Positions 45,352 through 53,744 of a DNA stretch of 64,000 nucleotides are shown here, in pieces. Within the stretch, counting starts at the first letter, position 1. Every line of letters begins with the position of its first letter. The stretch is from Sipunculus nudus. Lineage: Eukaryota; Annelida; Sipuncula; Golfingiida; Sipunculidae. The notes below the pieces were generated by a model. The model did no database searches, had not been told where the DNA came from, and saw nothing but the letters and a program-made list of their open reading frames with translations. The stretch covers positions 985,001-1,049,000 of the forward strand of contig JAPPUL010000079.1 of assembly GCA_026874595.1 (NCBI GenBank), read 5' to 3'. The position numbers and the translations under genes are program-made.

Positions 45352-46797
45352 TTAATAATATATCCCTATTGCCTCAAGTAGCCTTAAGTATGACCTGTTA
45401 TAATTATATAACTCCATGTAATACCCAAATTGCGTTTTTTGATACTGCACATACGCATCAAGATATTTTATATAATCTAGCGTTCCCTTTCTATATGCTC
45501 GTCGTACTATCTTAAAATTCTCCTGCGATAACTTCGATATCTCTTTCCTATCTCTTAAATTCTTTGCATACCTTTTATACTCAAGCTGTTTTAATATTAT
45601 CTCGTGCTCTATCTTCTTTGATACACTCTCAAGCTCCTTTGCTAGGGCTCCTATCTCGTATTTTAGACTCTTTACTTTACTATGGCTTGATGAGTTTGGT
45701 ATCAAAGGCTCGGTTAAGGGCATTTTTAGCTTTACTCCTGCTATATAATTAATTTGTGTATCGTAGTCTCCTAGACTAATTCCACTTAGTCCTAGTTCTG
45801 GCTGCTGGGTATATCTTAAGCCAATTGACCCGTATACCGATAAACTCGGTTTGTATAAAGAACTTACTACTGTTTTATTATGTTCCAATATCTTTTGTCT
45901 TATCTTTAGTTTCTTAAGCTCTATTCGCCTCTCTTTGGCTTTATTCAATAACTCCTTTAAATCTCCATCTAACTCGCTCATATAACTTAAGGCTTCTTTT
46001 TCCATAACAAAATCTCGTTCCGTTACTATATCTTCTCTCTCTAAAACTACTTCACGAAATCCCGCTTCCTTTAACTCATATTTGCCTATTTCTGTTACCG
46101 GCTCTAAAGACAATAGCATAAGTAAATTATTTAATGCTTTTAAATAATCATCCTCTGCCTTCCCCTCTTCTAATTTGTCGCTTGTATATTGTATATTTAT
46201 TCTTATAAATCCAGTTTTGTCAGAACGCCCCCTTAAATAATTCCTACGTTCCTCTTTAAGCGTTCTTTCTAACAATTTACTTGTTTCTTTTCTTATCTCT
46301 ATGTTTTGTCTTGCAAGAAGCGCGCTGTAGTACGCTTCTTGTACTTCCCTGAGTAAACGTCCCTTTAACGCTTCTTTTTCTAATATAGATAACTCGTATT
46401 CTCTTTGGGCTATCGATAGCTTTGCTCCATCCCTACCAAATGCGTATATTGTGTAATTTATATCTAGCGAGCTTGTTAGGGTGTGAGGGGCTGTTGGGAA
46501 AGTTAGTAAGCCTGCACTTTGACTTGTATATTGATACTGATATCCAGCTGATAACGATAAATCTGGATAGTACAATTTGGCCTTTGCTTCGTCTATTTGT
46601 TTAGACCTCGATTTTGTTTTATATATATAACTTTGATACTCTGTATTTGTCTTTAATACCAAGCTAAGGCACTCTTTCAAGCTTAAGGATACCTTCTCTC
46701 CTAAAGCATCCTTACCATATCCTCTCTGCCATATAAACTGCATAATCAATATCATAACCACTAGAAACAGCTTAGTTTTATTCTTCATCTTCTCCAT
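45352..46797 (-). CDS. TolC-family outer-membrane efflux protein
   Basis: 481 aa with a signal (residues about 8-26). Two OEP repeats of helices and strands are visible: LSLKECLSLVLKTNTEYQSY, DLSLSAGYQYQY, LLREVQEAYYSALLARQNIEIRK in the first and KPSLSVYGSIGLRYTQQPELG, NFKIVRRAYRKGTLDYIKYLDAYVQYQKTQ in the second. It is first in the efflux operon, and a 234-bp AT-rich gap separates it from dciA, transcribed away from it; the promoter should lie there. Confidence 0.9.
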   Translation of the reverse strand: MEKMKNKTKLFLVVMILIMQFIWQRGYGKDALGEKVSLSLKECLSLVLKTNTEYQSYIYKTKSRSKQIDEAKAKLYYPDLSLSAGYQYQYTSQSAGLLTFPTAPHTLTSSLDINYTIYAFGRDGAKLSIAQREYELSILEKEALKGRLLREVQEAYYSALLARQNIEIRKETSKLLERTLKEERRNYLRGRSDKTGFIRINIQYTSDKLEEGKAEDDYLKALNNLLMLLSLEPVTEIGKYELKEAGFREVVLEREDIVTERDFVMEKEALSYMSELDGDLKELLNKAKERRIELKKLKIRQKILEHNKTVVSSLYKPSLSVYGSIGLRYTQQPELGLSGISLGDYDTQINYIAGVKLKMPLTEPLIPNSSSHSKVKSLKYEIGALAKELESVSKKIEHEIILKQLEYKRYAKNLRDRKEISKLSQENFKIVRRAYRKGTLDYIKYLDAYVQYQKTQFGYYMELYNYNRSYLRLLEAIGIYY

Positions 46798-47031
46798 AAC
46801 TTGTAGTTTTATATTTTTTTTAAGAATTTTTAAATGAAATCATACTTATTTACTGCTTTATTTTAAATATTGCATCCGCTATATATTATATTTAATAACG
46901 TTTTTGCTGATTCTCTTTTTTTCTTTGATATATTTACTTTTTTCTGTTTTTTTTTATTGGCTTTTATTCGCATTTAGTGTTTTATTCTTATTTCGTTACT
47001 ATGTTTTTATTTGTAGCGATTAGCCCTTATT

Positions 47032-47349
47032 ATGTATAATAAAAAACATAAGTATAAGTTTAATCGTAAGCTTGAAGATATTAGCTCCATTATCAAAAAC
47101 TTGATTCAAGAAAAAAAATGGGCGCCGTCTTTACTTGAGGCTACTGCTGTTGATATATACAACTCGATGGAGGAAAACGATATTAAAGATTCTAAAGCTT
47201 TATTTGTTTCTAATGGCTCTCTTGTCATTAGCTGTCCTTCTGCTGCTTTGGCTAATGAGATTGCTTTATCGCAATCTTTTTTGATTAATTCTATCAATAA
47301 GAAAGTCGGCAAAAGAGTTATTGAGAAACTGCGTTTTCAAATTTACTAA
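47032..47349 (+). CDS. DciA-like protein (DUF721)
   Basis: 105 aa, DUF721 pattern: an N-terminal helix followed by a KH-like section with SLVISCPSAALANEIALSQSFLINSINKKVGKRVIEKLRFQI. DciA helps load the replicative helicase in bacteria lacking DnaC/DnaI. It is located 35 bp before gyrB, a frequent arrangement near dnaA/recF, but those genes are not here and no origin-like DnaA-box cluster was noticed. Coding strand T-rich at wobble positions. Confidence 0.8.
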   Translation: MYNKKHKYKFNRKLEDISSIIKNLIQEKKWAPSLLEATAVDIYNSMEENDIKDSKALFVSNGSLVISCPSAALANEIALSQSFLINSINKKVGKRVIEKLRFQIY

Positions 47350-47384
47350 CTATTCACTTTTAAAAAAATCATTTGGGAGGCTTA

Positions 47385-49307
47385 ATGGCTGCTGAACACG
47401 AATATACTTCGGAACACGTACAGATTAAAGAAGGTATTGAACACGTTAGAATTAGACCTAGTATGTATATTGGATCTACCAATTCTGAGGGCTTACATCA
47501 TCTTGTTTATGAAGTCGTTGATAATAGCATTGATGAAGCTTTAATCGGGCATTGTTCGCTTGTTAATATTATCATTCATAAGGATAACGTTATTGAGGTT
47601 CAGGACAACGGGAGAGGGATTCCTGTTGATATTCATAAGGAGGCAAATGTTTCTACTTTAGAAGTCGTTATGACTACTTTAGGAGCTGGTGGCAAGTTTG
47701 ATAGCGATGCTTACAGCGTTTCTGGGGGGCTGCATGGTGTTGGGGTTTCTGTTGTTAATGCTCTCTCTGAATATTGTAAGGTTTATGTCTTTAGAAACAA
47801 TAAAACATACTTTCAAGCCTATGAACGTGGGATTCCCATTGAAGATGTTAAAGAAATCTCAGATGCCGCAAAAAGAGGCACTACCATCATTTTTAAACCC
47901 GATGATTCCATATTCGAAACCACTGCCTTTAGCTTCGATACCCTTTCTAACAGACTTCGGGAACTTGCTTTCCTTAACAAAGGCATTTCTATCAATATAG
48001 AAGATAGACGCCTGGATGACGACATTAAAAAACATTCTTTCTTATTCGAAGGCGGTATTGTTGCTTTTGTTGAATACTTAAACGGTATCTTAACTCCCGT
48101 CCATGATAAACCCATTTACTTCCAACGCCAAAAGGATAATTTCCATATCGAAATCGCTATGGAGTACAACGAAAGCTTTCAGTCTAACATCTTTACCTAT
48201 GTCAACAACATAAATACTAAAGAAGGTGGGACCCATCTTGCCGGCTTTAGAAGTGCTCTTACTAAAACTATTAATGACGGTATTAAAAAACTTGGTCTTG
48301 ATAAAAAACTTAAGGGGAATTTGGAAGGAGATGATGTTAGAGAGGGGCTTACTGCTGTAATTAGTGTCAAACTCAAAAACCCGCAGTTTGAAGGACAGAC
48401 TAAAACTAAACTCGGCAATAGTGAGGTTCGGGGGATTACTGAATCCATTACGACTGAGGGACTTAAGGAATTCTTTGAGGACAATCCTAACATTAGTAAG
48501 AAAATATTTGCCAAGTGTATGTCTGCTTATAATGCACGTAAGGCGGCTCAGGCAAAACGCGACTCTGTTAGAAAGAGTTTTCTTGAACGCGATAGTTTAC
48601 CTGGTAAGCTTGCTGATTGTAGCGACAAAAATCCTGACGTTTGTGAGCTTTATATTGTTGAGGGTGATTCTGCTGGAGGGAGTGCTAAGCAGGGTCGTAA
48701 TCGCGCTTTTCAGGCAATCTTACCTCTTTGGGGTAAAATGCTTAATGTTGAAAAAACTCGTATTGAGAAAGTCCTTGATAATGATAAACTACAACCAATT
48801 ATTGCAACCCTTGGCACGGGAATTGACCAGCATTTTGACTATTCTAAACTACGCTATAACAAGATTATCATTATGGCTGATGCTGATGTCGATGGCTCGC
48901 ATATTAGAACTTTGCTTCTTACTTTCTTTTATAGATACTTAACCCCTCTTGTTGAAAATGGCAATATTTACATCGCTATGCCTCCTCTTTACAAAATTTC
49001 TATCGGACCTAAGAAAGTCTTTTACTCGTATAGTGATAAGGAAAGAGATAGTATACTAAAAGAGCATGCTGGACCTAATAGTACGCAGAAAGTCTATATA
49101 CAGCGTTATAAAGGTCTGGGGGAGATGAATCCTGACCAGCTTTGGGAGACTACTATGGACCCTGAAAAACGTAGCCTTATGAAAATTACTCTTGATGATG
49201 CTGTTGAGGCTAACGAAATCTTTTCTATACTTATGGGTGAGAAGGTTGAGCCTAGAAGGCTTTTTATCGAAGGCAATGCTGTTAAAGTTAAAAATTTAGA
49301 CGTGTAA
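47385..49307 (+). CDS. gyrB: DNA gyrase subunit B
   Basis: ATPase subunit of gyrase. ATG 47385 with GGGAGG at 47375-47380 is preferred over TTG 47373. 640 aa. GHKL ATPase motifs YEVVDNSIDEAL and VQDNGRGIPVD, GGLHGVGVSVVNALS, TOPRIM motifs YIVEGDSAGGSAKQGRNRAFQAILPLWGKMLNVE and MADADVDGSHIRTLLLTFF, and a C-terminal QRYKGLGEMNPDQLWETTMDP. ParE is excluded by context only weakly, but the length and C-terminus suit gyrB. gyrA is not in the window. Confidence 0.95.
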   Translation: MAAEHEYTSEHVQIKEGIEHVRIRPSMYIGSTNSEGLHHLVYEVVDNSIDEALIGHCSLVNIIIHKDNVIEVQDNGRGIPVDIHKEANVSTLEVVMTTLGAGGKFDSDAYSVSGGLHGVGVSVVNALSEYCKVYVFRNNKTYFQAYERGIPIEDVKEISDAAKRGTTIIFKPDDSIFETTAFSFDTLSNRLRELAFLNKGISINIEDRRLDDDIKKHSFLFEGGIVAFVEYLNGILTPVHDKPIYFQRQKDNFHIEIAMEYNESFQSNIFTYVNNINTKEGGTHLAGFRSALTKTINDGIKKLGLDKKLKGNLEGDDVREGLTAVISVKLKNPQFEGQTKTKLGNSEVRGITESITTEGLKEFFEDNPNISKKIFAKCMSAYNARKAAQAKRDSVRKSFLERDSLPGKLADCSDKNPDVCELYIVEGDSAGGSAKQGRNRAFQAILPLWGKMLNVEKTRIEKVLDNDKLQPIIATLGTGIDQHFDYSKLRYNKIIIMADADVDGSHIRTLLLTFFYRYLTPLVENGNIYIAMPPLYKISIGPKKVFYSYSDKERDSILKEHAGPNSTQKVYIQRYKGLGEMNPDQLWETTMDPEKRSLMKITLDDAVEANEIFSILMGEKVEPRRLFIEGNAVKVKNLDV

Positions 49308-49311
49308 AGTA

Positions 49312-49341
49312 ACTATAGTAGCTATTACTATAGTAGCTATA
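49312..49341. repeat. 15-bp direct repeat that also forms a hairpin after gyrB
   Basis: ACTATAGTAGCTATT occurs at 49312 and, with one change, at 49327. CTATAGTA (49313-49320) and TACTATAG (49326-49333) pair with a 5-nt loop, so the repeat could act as a weak two-way terminator between gyrB and the convergent TPR gene. Confidence 0.75.
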
Positions 49342-49366
49342 TTAAACTATTTGGTATTTTATAAGT

Positions 49367-50905
49367 TTATTTAGCTTTAACGGCTTTTGAAGAGACTACT
49401 GCTGCCTTTTGGCTTTTGGCTATCTCCTCCTGATACTTTCTTATTTTCTCTTTTTCATAATCTACAAAACGAGCCCTTATATGATTTAGTACCTTATTCG
49501 CTTTAGCATACTCTTTAATTCCCATATAACTTTGTGCAAGACGTAAGAAAGTTAGCTTATCCTTTTTACCTAATTCAATAAGTCTTAGAAATTCTTCGCC
49601 TGCAAGATAATAACTACCCATCTTGAAATACGATAAGGCAAGCTCCTCTCTGAATTCCAATGAACGACTGTTTGTTTCAAGTGCCCATTTATAATAAAAT
49701 ATTGCCTTTGTATAATCCTTTATATTAAATAATGCGTACCCTATCATAGGTAAAAGTCCCTCCATCCCGTCCTCGCTTCTTATAAGAGCTATTAAATATC
49801 CAAGCGCGTAATTATACTGCTTGTTCCTATAATATGCTATCCCTAGCAACAATCTTATATTTTTAGATACATCTAAAGCTCCTTCTATCCCTACTTCTAA
49901 AACCTCTATCGCCTTCCGATACTCTTTTTGCTCTATTAAAGCATGCGCAAGTCCCTCCAAAACCAATCTGTCTCTACCCAAGTTATAGGCTTTTTTAAAA
50001 TACTCTGATGACTCCTTATACCTTTTTAATGCTAAATAGCCCTGCCCAAGTTTTGTATACAATCTCCTTTCATACCTTAACTTATCTAGTGCATCTTTAT
50101 AATATTTTATTGCCTCCTCTTTACGCCCCATCGCCATATATAAATCCCCAAAAGCCTCCAATATCTGACCACTATAACTACTCTCTACTTTAATATTCTT
50201 CCTTTTAACATTCTTCCTTTTAATATTCTTCCTCCTAATATCTTTCCCTTTTGCCCCTTTTTCCCTTTTAAATCTATTTTGCTTTACACCATCTCCTCTC
50301 GACTTAAAGCTACTACCTTTTGTCGCTCCCTTAAGTACTCCCTCTGCTCCTGCATAATCTTTTAGATTTAAATATACTTGCGATATCTTAACCAAGATTA
50401 TATCTTCCCCAAGTCCCTTTGCCTTTTTATAGTAAATTAAGGCTTTATTATATTCCTTTAATCCATTATACACATCCCCTATCTCATAATAGCCCCTCAA
50501 AATCAGTTTATCCCCTTCTTGTCCGCTTTTGTATGTCTCCAGTAGCTTATAATATGTTAGGGCCTTTTCGTATTCTTTTTTTAATTTGTAGAGCAAGCCT
50601 ATATTATATAATAACTGCCCTGTAAGATTTTTTTTATCTCCCGATTCAAACGCCATCTCATAGTAAAATAACGCCTTCGTATAATCCTTTAAGGCAAAAT
50701 GCTTATTACCCGCTTTATAGGCGTATTTATAAAGCAGTTCTTTATCATTCTCGCTTAATCTATCCCCTCTTAATATATTCTCTCCTCTATTCTCTCCTCT
50801 ATTCTCTCCTCCAAGTTCCCCATACGCATCTAACATTATACTTAATGAAAAATAAAGTATTACTATTATAGATAATCCCTTCTTATGCAATGACTTCTTA
50901 CTCAT
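49367..50905 (-). CDS. Secreted TPR-repeat protein
   Basis: 512 aa with a signal (about 9-28). At least ten tetratricopeptide-type helix pairs are visible (KALFYYEMAFESGDKK, KALTYYKLLETYKSG, KALIYYKKAKGLGED, EAIKYYKDALDKL, ESSEYFKKAYNLG and others). Two low-complexity parts look like in-frame microduplications: three ENRG units (GENRGENRGEN near residue 33-43, 12-bp DNA units) and KRKN repeats (about 225-240, 15-bp units). Function unknown; TPRs mediate protein contacts, probably in the periplasm. Confidence 0.82.
   Translation of the reverse strand: MSKKSLHKKGLSIIVILYFSLSIMLDAYGELGGENRGENRGENILRGDRLSENDKELLYKYAYKAGNKHFALKDYTKALFYYEMAFESGDKKNLTGQLLYNIGLLYKLKKEYEKALTYYKLLETYKSGQEGDKLILRGYYEIGDVYNGLKEYNKALIYYKKAKGLGEDIILVKISQVYLNLKDYAGAEGVLKGATKGSSFKSRGDGVKQNRFKREKGAKGKDIRRKNIKRKNVKRKNIKVESSYSGQILEAFGDLYMAMGRKEEAIKYYKDALDKLRYERRLYTKLGQGYLALKRYKESSEYFKKAYNLGRDRLVLEGLAHALIEQKEYRKAIEVLEVGIEGALDVSKNIRLLLGIAYYRNKQYNYALGYLIALIRSEDGMEGLLPMIGYALFNIKDYTKAIFYYKWALETNSRSLEFREELALSYFKMGSYYLAGEEFLRLIELGKKDKLTFLRLAQSYMGIKEYAKANKVLNHIRARFVDYEKEKIRKYQEEIAKSQKAAVVSSKAVKAK
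50191..50240 (-). repeat. 15-bp in-frame repeat, about 3 copies, in the TPR gene
   Basis: Imperfect units coding RRKNI, KRKNV and KRKNI in a lysine-rich spacer between TPR blocks. Confidence 0.85.
50777..50812 (-). repeat. 12-bp in-frame tandem repeat x3 in the TPR gene
   Basis: ATTCTCTCCTCT on the plus strand at 50777, 50789 and (last two bases changed) 50801; codes repeated ENRG near the mature N-terminus. Confidence 0.9.
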
Positions 50906-50973
50906 AAATTAATCCTCGCTTTCTTTTAATTTATACCCTCTAATTTTATACCCTCTAATCCCTTTTATGATTC

Positions 50974-52638
50974 TTATAACTTTATCGGTAAGCTCCCCTT
51001 AAACTCCATCCCTTCACATAATACACGGGCTAGGGACTCTTGGCTATAATAACTATCTGAATATACTGCTATATAGCCTAATATATTCTCTTTCTCAAGT
51101 TCAGTATATATATAAGGTGAGCCAAACGAGACTACTAATGCCCCTCCTCCCTCTTTACAAGAACTTAATCCTACATTTACTCCTTCCATAAGCACATTTG
51201 ATAACCCGCTCCTGCCTTTCCACGCCTTTATCTTCGAATATAACAACAACATTGTTAGATAATTACCTCCATCCCCTATTCTACACAAAATATCATCCGT
51301 ACCAAAAACCCATACCTTCTCCTCTACATTAAAACCTCTTGCTCGTAACTCCTCTACAAATATTTTACCACTACCTCCAATATCTCCTACAACCGAAGCA
51401 TCTACATCATCATCATATATTATGCAACGTATACCAGCGTAGCCACTTATATCTAATCTCATCTGTCCTCTACCCCTTATATAGGTTAGTGAATCCTCTG
51501 ATATCCGCTTTGCAAGCTCCTTATGTTCTAAATTATTACAGGCATTCTTAACCCCTTCAAGACATACTTCTCGACTACTATATAACCCCGCCAATAGCTT
51601 CAAACGCAATATCTTCTTTACTTTCTCATCTATTTCGTCCTCGGTAAGTACTCCCTCATCTATGCCTGCCTCTACCGCCCCTATTAAACCTTCCATCGAC
51701 TCGGGATACAAAAGTATATCTACTCCCGCAACAAGCGCATCCACTACCACTCCCGACAAACTCCTGCCCGCCAATACCCCACCCATATTTAAAGCATCGC
51801 TTACTACTATACCCCTATACCCAAGCTCTCCTTTTAGTAAGCCGCTAACAAGCTCTTTCGATAGCGTGCAGGGTATATCATCCCCCCCTGCTGCCCCCCC
51901 TCCTCCCTCCTTTACGCTTATATGGCCTGTCATTACATGTGATATGCCCTCCAATATCGCTGCCTTAAACGGTTTTAACTCTAATTCGTATAACTCCTCT
52001 TTACTCTTATTAAGTCTTGGCATTGTTGTATGTGAATCTTCTATGACTCCTCCGTGTCCCGGGAAATGCTTCGCTGCACCAAAACTCCCTCCCCCTTCAA
52101 GCCCACCTATATACTCCCTCACGTATTTACTAACCTCTTCTGCATCATCTCCATACGAACGCGTGTTTATTATCTGATTTGAACGATCCGCATTTACATC
52201 GCATACCGGCCCATATACTATATGTATCCCTACCGCACGGGCTTGCTCTGATGTTGCTCGCCCTTGCTCTTTTGCATATCTATAATTTCCCGTTGCCCCT
52301 ATTGCCATGTTTGTCGGAAACTCTACTAGCCCTTTTAATATTTGTCCCCCGCCTCGCTCCATATCGCTGCCTACCAATAACGGCTCCTTTGATAACATCT
52401 GTAGCTCGTTTAGATACTTTGCTGTTTCATTTGCTTCTCCATGGAATATTATTAGACCTCCTATCTTGTAATCATTTATAAGAGCTGTTATCCGCTTAAA
52501 CTCAGCTGCTCGCTCTTTTTTGTCTTTATAGCATCTTGTTGCACAGAAGAATAACTGCCCTATCTTCTCTTTTAAACTCATCCCCTTTAAAAGCTTATTT
52601 GCCTCTAGTTCCAAACCCTTTTCTAAACCCTTATTCAT
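50974..52638 (-). CDS. nagZ: Glycoside hydrolase family 3, NagZ-type beta-N-acetylhexosaminidase
   Basis: 554 aa. The catalytic barrel (about 15-350) has the NagZ motif KHFPGHGGVIEDSHTTMP with the His/Asp dyad and VVSDALNMGG holding the nucleophile Asp. A C-terminal alpha/beta domain (about 385-550), as in Bacillus-type NagZ, follows. No signal peptide is evident, so it is probably cytoplasmic and trims GlcNAc from recycled peptidoglycan. Two runs of seven G on the coding strand (51882-51888 and 51894-51900) code the GGGGAAGG loop. A 16-bp repeat lies just upstream (52651-52682). Confidence 0.9.
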   Translation of the reverse strand: MNKGLEKGLELEANKLLKGMSLKEKIGQLFFCATRCYKDKKERAAEFKRITALINDYKIGGLIIFHGEANETAKYLNELQMLSKEPLLVGSDMERGGGQILKGLVEFPTNMAIGATGNYRYAKEQGRATSEQARAVGIHIVYGPVCDVNADRSNQIINTRSYGDDAEEVSKYVREYIGGLEGGGSFGAAKHFPGHGGVIEDSHTTMPRLNKSKEELYELELKPFKAAILEGISHVMTGHISVKEGGGGAAGGDDIPCTLSKELVSGLLKGELGYRGIVVSDALNMGGVLAGRSLSGVVVDALVAGVDILLYPESMEGLIGAVEAGIDEGVLTEDEIDEKVKKILRLKLLAGLYSSREVCLEGVKNACNNLEHKELAKRISEDSLTYIRGRGQMRLDISGYAGIRCIIYDDDVDASVVGDIGGSGKIFVEELRARGFNVEEKVWVFGTDDILCRIGDGGNYLTMLLLYSKIKAWKGRSGLSNVLMEGVNVGLSSCKEGGGALVVSFGSPYIYTELEKENILGYIAVYSDSYYSQESLARVLCEGMEFKGSLPIKL

Positions 52639-52650
52639 AATATCCTTTCT

Positions 52651-52682
52651 TTTTAATCTATACTCCTTTTAATCTATACTCC
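52651..52682. repeat. 16-bp tandem repeat x2 upstream of nagZ
   Basis: TTTTAATCTATACTCC twice, followed by a partial third (TTTAATCT), between nagZ and the TIGR02757 gene. Confidence 0.92.
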
Positions 52683-52701
52683 TTTAATCTAAAGCCTCTT
52701 A

Positions 52702-53559
52702 TTACTTTGCTTTTTTGCTTATGATTTTACCGCTGCCTTGTCCTCGTTCTATCCCATAGCCAAACATTGAAAAATCATACCTTGCAGGATCACTTACATC
52801 AAAACTACGCATTATTTCCATTATCTCCATAAGCATTCGTCTGCTTACCGCCTTTTGATGCGTTATCCCAAGCTCTTGGCTTATACGTGCTACATGTGTA
52901 TCTACTGGTATGTATAGCTCGCTTGCTTTTATCTCGTCTTGCCATAACCCGGTGTCTACCTTATCTTTACGGACTAGCCAGCGCAAATACATATTAAACC
53001 TCTTACACACACTCCCCTTCGACGGCAGCGGCAATAACATCCTTCCATTATTTCCTGCCCCCGCATCTATTCCATTATAATATCTGCTAAATGTCTCTAT
53101 CCCTCCATCTATACCCCCTCCTGACCCCTTACTATATCCACTCAGAAACAGTGTCTTAAGACTTCCATATCGCCTCAGTATCTTATGCATTCGGTATAGT
53201 AAAACCTTTACATCTTCTGCCTTCCATAACCTATAATATAAAGCCTTATCCGATACCTCAAGCTCTTTTCCTTTATATATAAAATCATGTGGAGAATAGC
53301 AAAGTCCTGCACTTATCTTATCTATAAATTCTATTGCTTTATCTCGTCTTCCAAATGCGTACAAAGACGCGATTAGCCCTATCGCCTCCCTGTCTCGGGC
53401 ATCTTTATACTCATACACAAACCTTATCGGATCCCCTTCTATAAATCCCTCTACTGCATAACGCCTATATAATCTCTCGAAACTACTTTTGCTTAACCTT
53501 ATCAATTTCCTTCTTCCTACTTTACTTCCTTTTACACCCCACTTCCTTTTACACCCCAC
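52702..53559 (-). CDS. TIGR02757/DUF2400 family protein
   Basis: 285 aa. Typical pattern: DPIRFVYEYKDARDREAIGLIASLYAFGRRDKAIEFID near the start, the central LFLSGYSKGS region, MYLRWLVRKDKVDTGLW, and IPVDTHVARISQELGIT close to the end. The family shares a helix-hairpin-helix look with DNA glycosylases but has no proven activity. The frame opens at GTG 53559, inside a 17-bp x3 repeat; a later in-frame TTG near 53511 could be the true start, so the first 15-20 residues are uncertain. Confidence 0.85.
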   Translation of the reverse strand: MGCKRKWGVKGSKVGRRKLIRLSKSSFERLYRRYAVEGFIEGDPIRFVYEYKDARDREAIGLIASLYAFGRRDKAIEFIDKISAGLCYSPHDFIYKGKELEVSDKALYYRLWKAEDVKVLLYRMHKILRRYGSLKTLFLSGYSKGSGGGIDGGIETFSRYYNGIDAGAGNNGRMLLPLPSKGSVCKRFNMYLRWLVRKDKVDTGLWQDEIKASELYIPVDTHVARISQELGITHQKAVSRRMLMEIMEIMRSFDVSDPARYDFSMFGYGIERGQGSGKIISKKAK

Positions 53560-53573
53560 TCCCTTTTACACCC
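53524..53573. repeat. 17-bp tandem repeat x3 at the start of the TIGR02757 gene
   Basis: ACTTCCTTTTACACCCC at 53524 and 53541, and a near copy at 53558. On the coding strand each unit holds AGGAAG or GGGAG plus GTG, so SD/start-like modules are duplicated. Confidence 0.92.
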
Positions 53574-53615
53574 ACTCCCTTTCCCCAGCTTTCCCATTCT
53601 CTTTTTTTGCTATTC

Positions 53616-53680
53616 TTTTAATCTTTGATTTTAATCTTTGATTTTTGTCTTTGATTTTTGTCTTTGATTTTTGTCTTTGA
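53616..53680. repeat. 13-bp tandem repeat x5
   Basis: TTTTAATCTTTGA at 53616 and 53629, then TTTTTGTCTTTGA at 53642, 53655 and 53668, followed by a partial unit. Two variants within one array show stepwise growth. Non-coding. Confidence 0.95.
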
Positions 53681-53700
53681 TTTTTGCTCTTTTTTTATGC

Positions 53701-53735
53701 CCTTTTGCCCCTTTTGCCCCTTTTGCCCCTTTTGC
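53701..53735. repeat. 9-bp tandem repeat, about 4 copies
   Basis: CCTTTTGCC repeated from 53701 to 53735, directly after the ABC ATPase gene (which ends at 53745 on the minus strand). Confidence 0.92.
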
Positions 53736-53744
53736 TCTTTACTT

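Noticed and set aside
46798-47031. Replication origin between tolC and dciA-gyrB
   Set aside because: AT-rich and near gyrB, but no DnaA-box cluster was noticed and dnaA, dnaN and recF are absent.
51662-52177. 171-aa plus-strand open frame rich in Pro and Ser
   Set aside because: Antisense shadow of nagZ, whose catalytic motifs are clear; no SD or family pattern.
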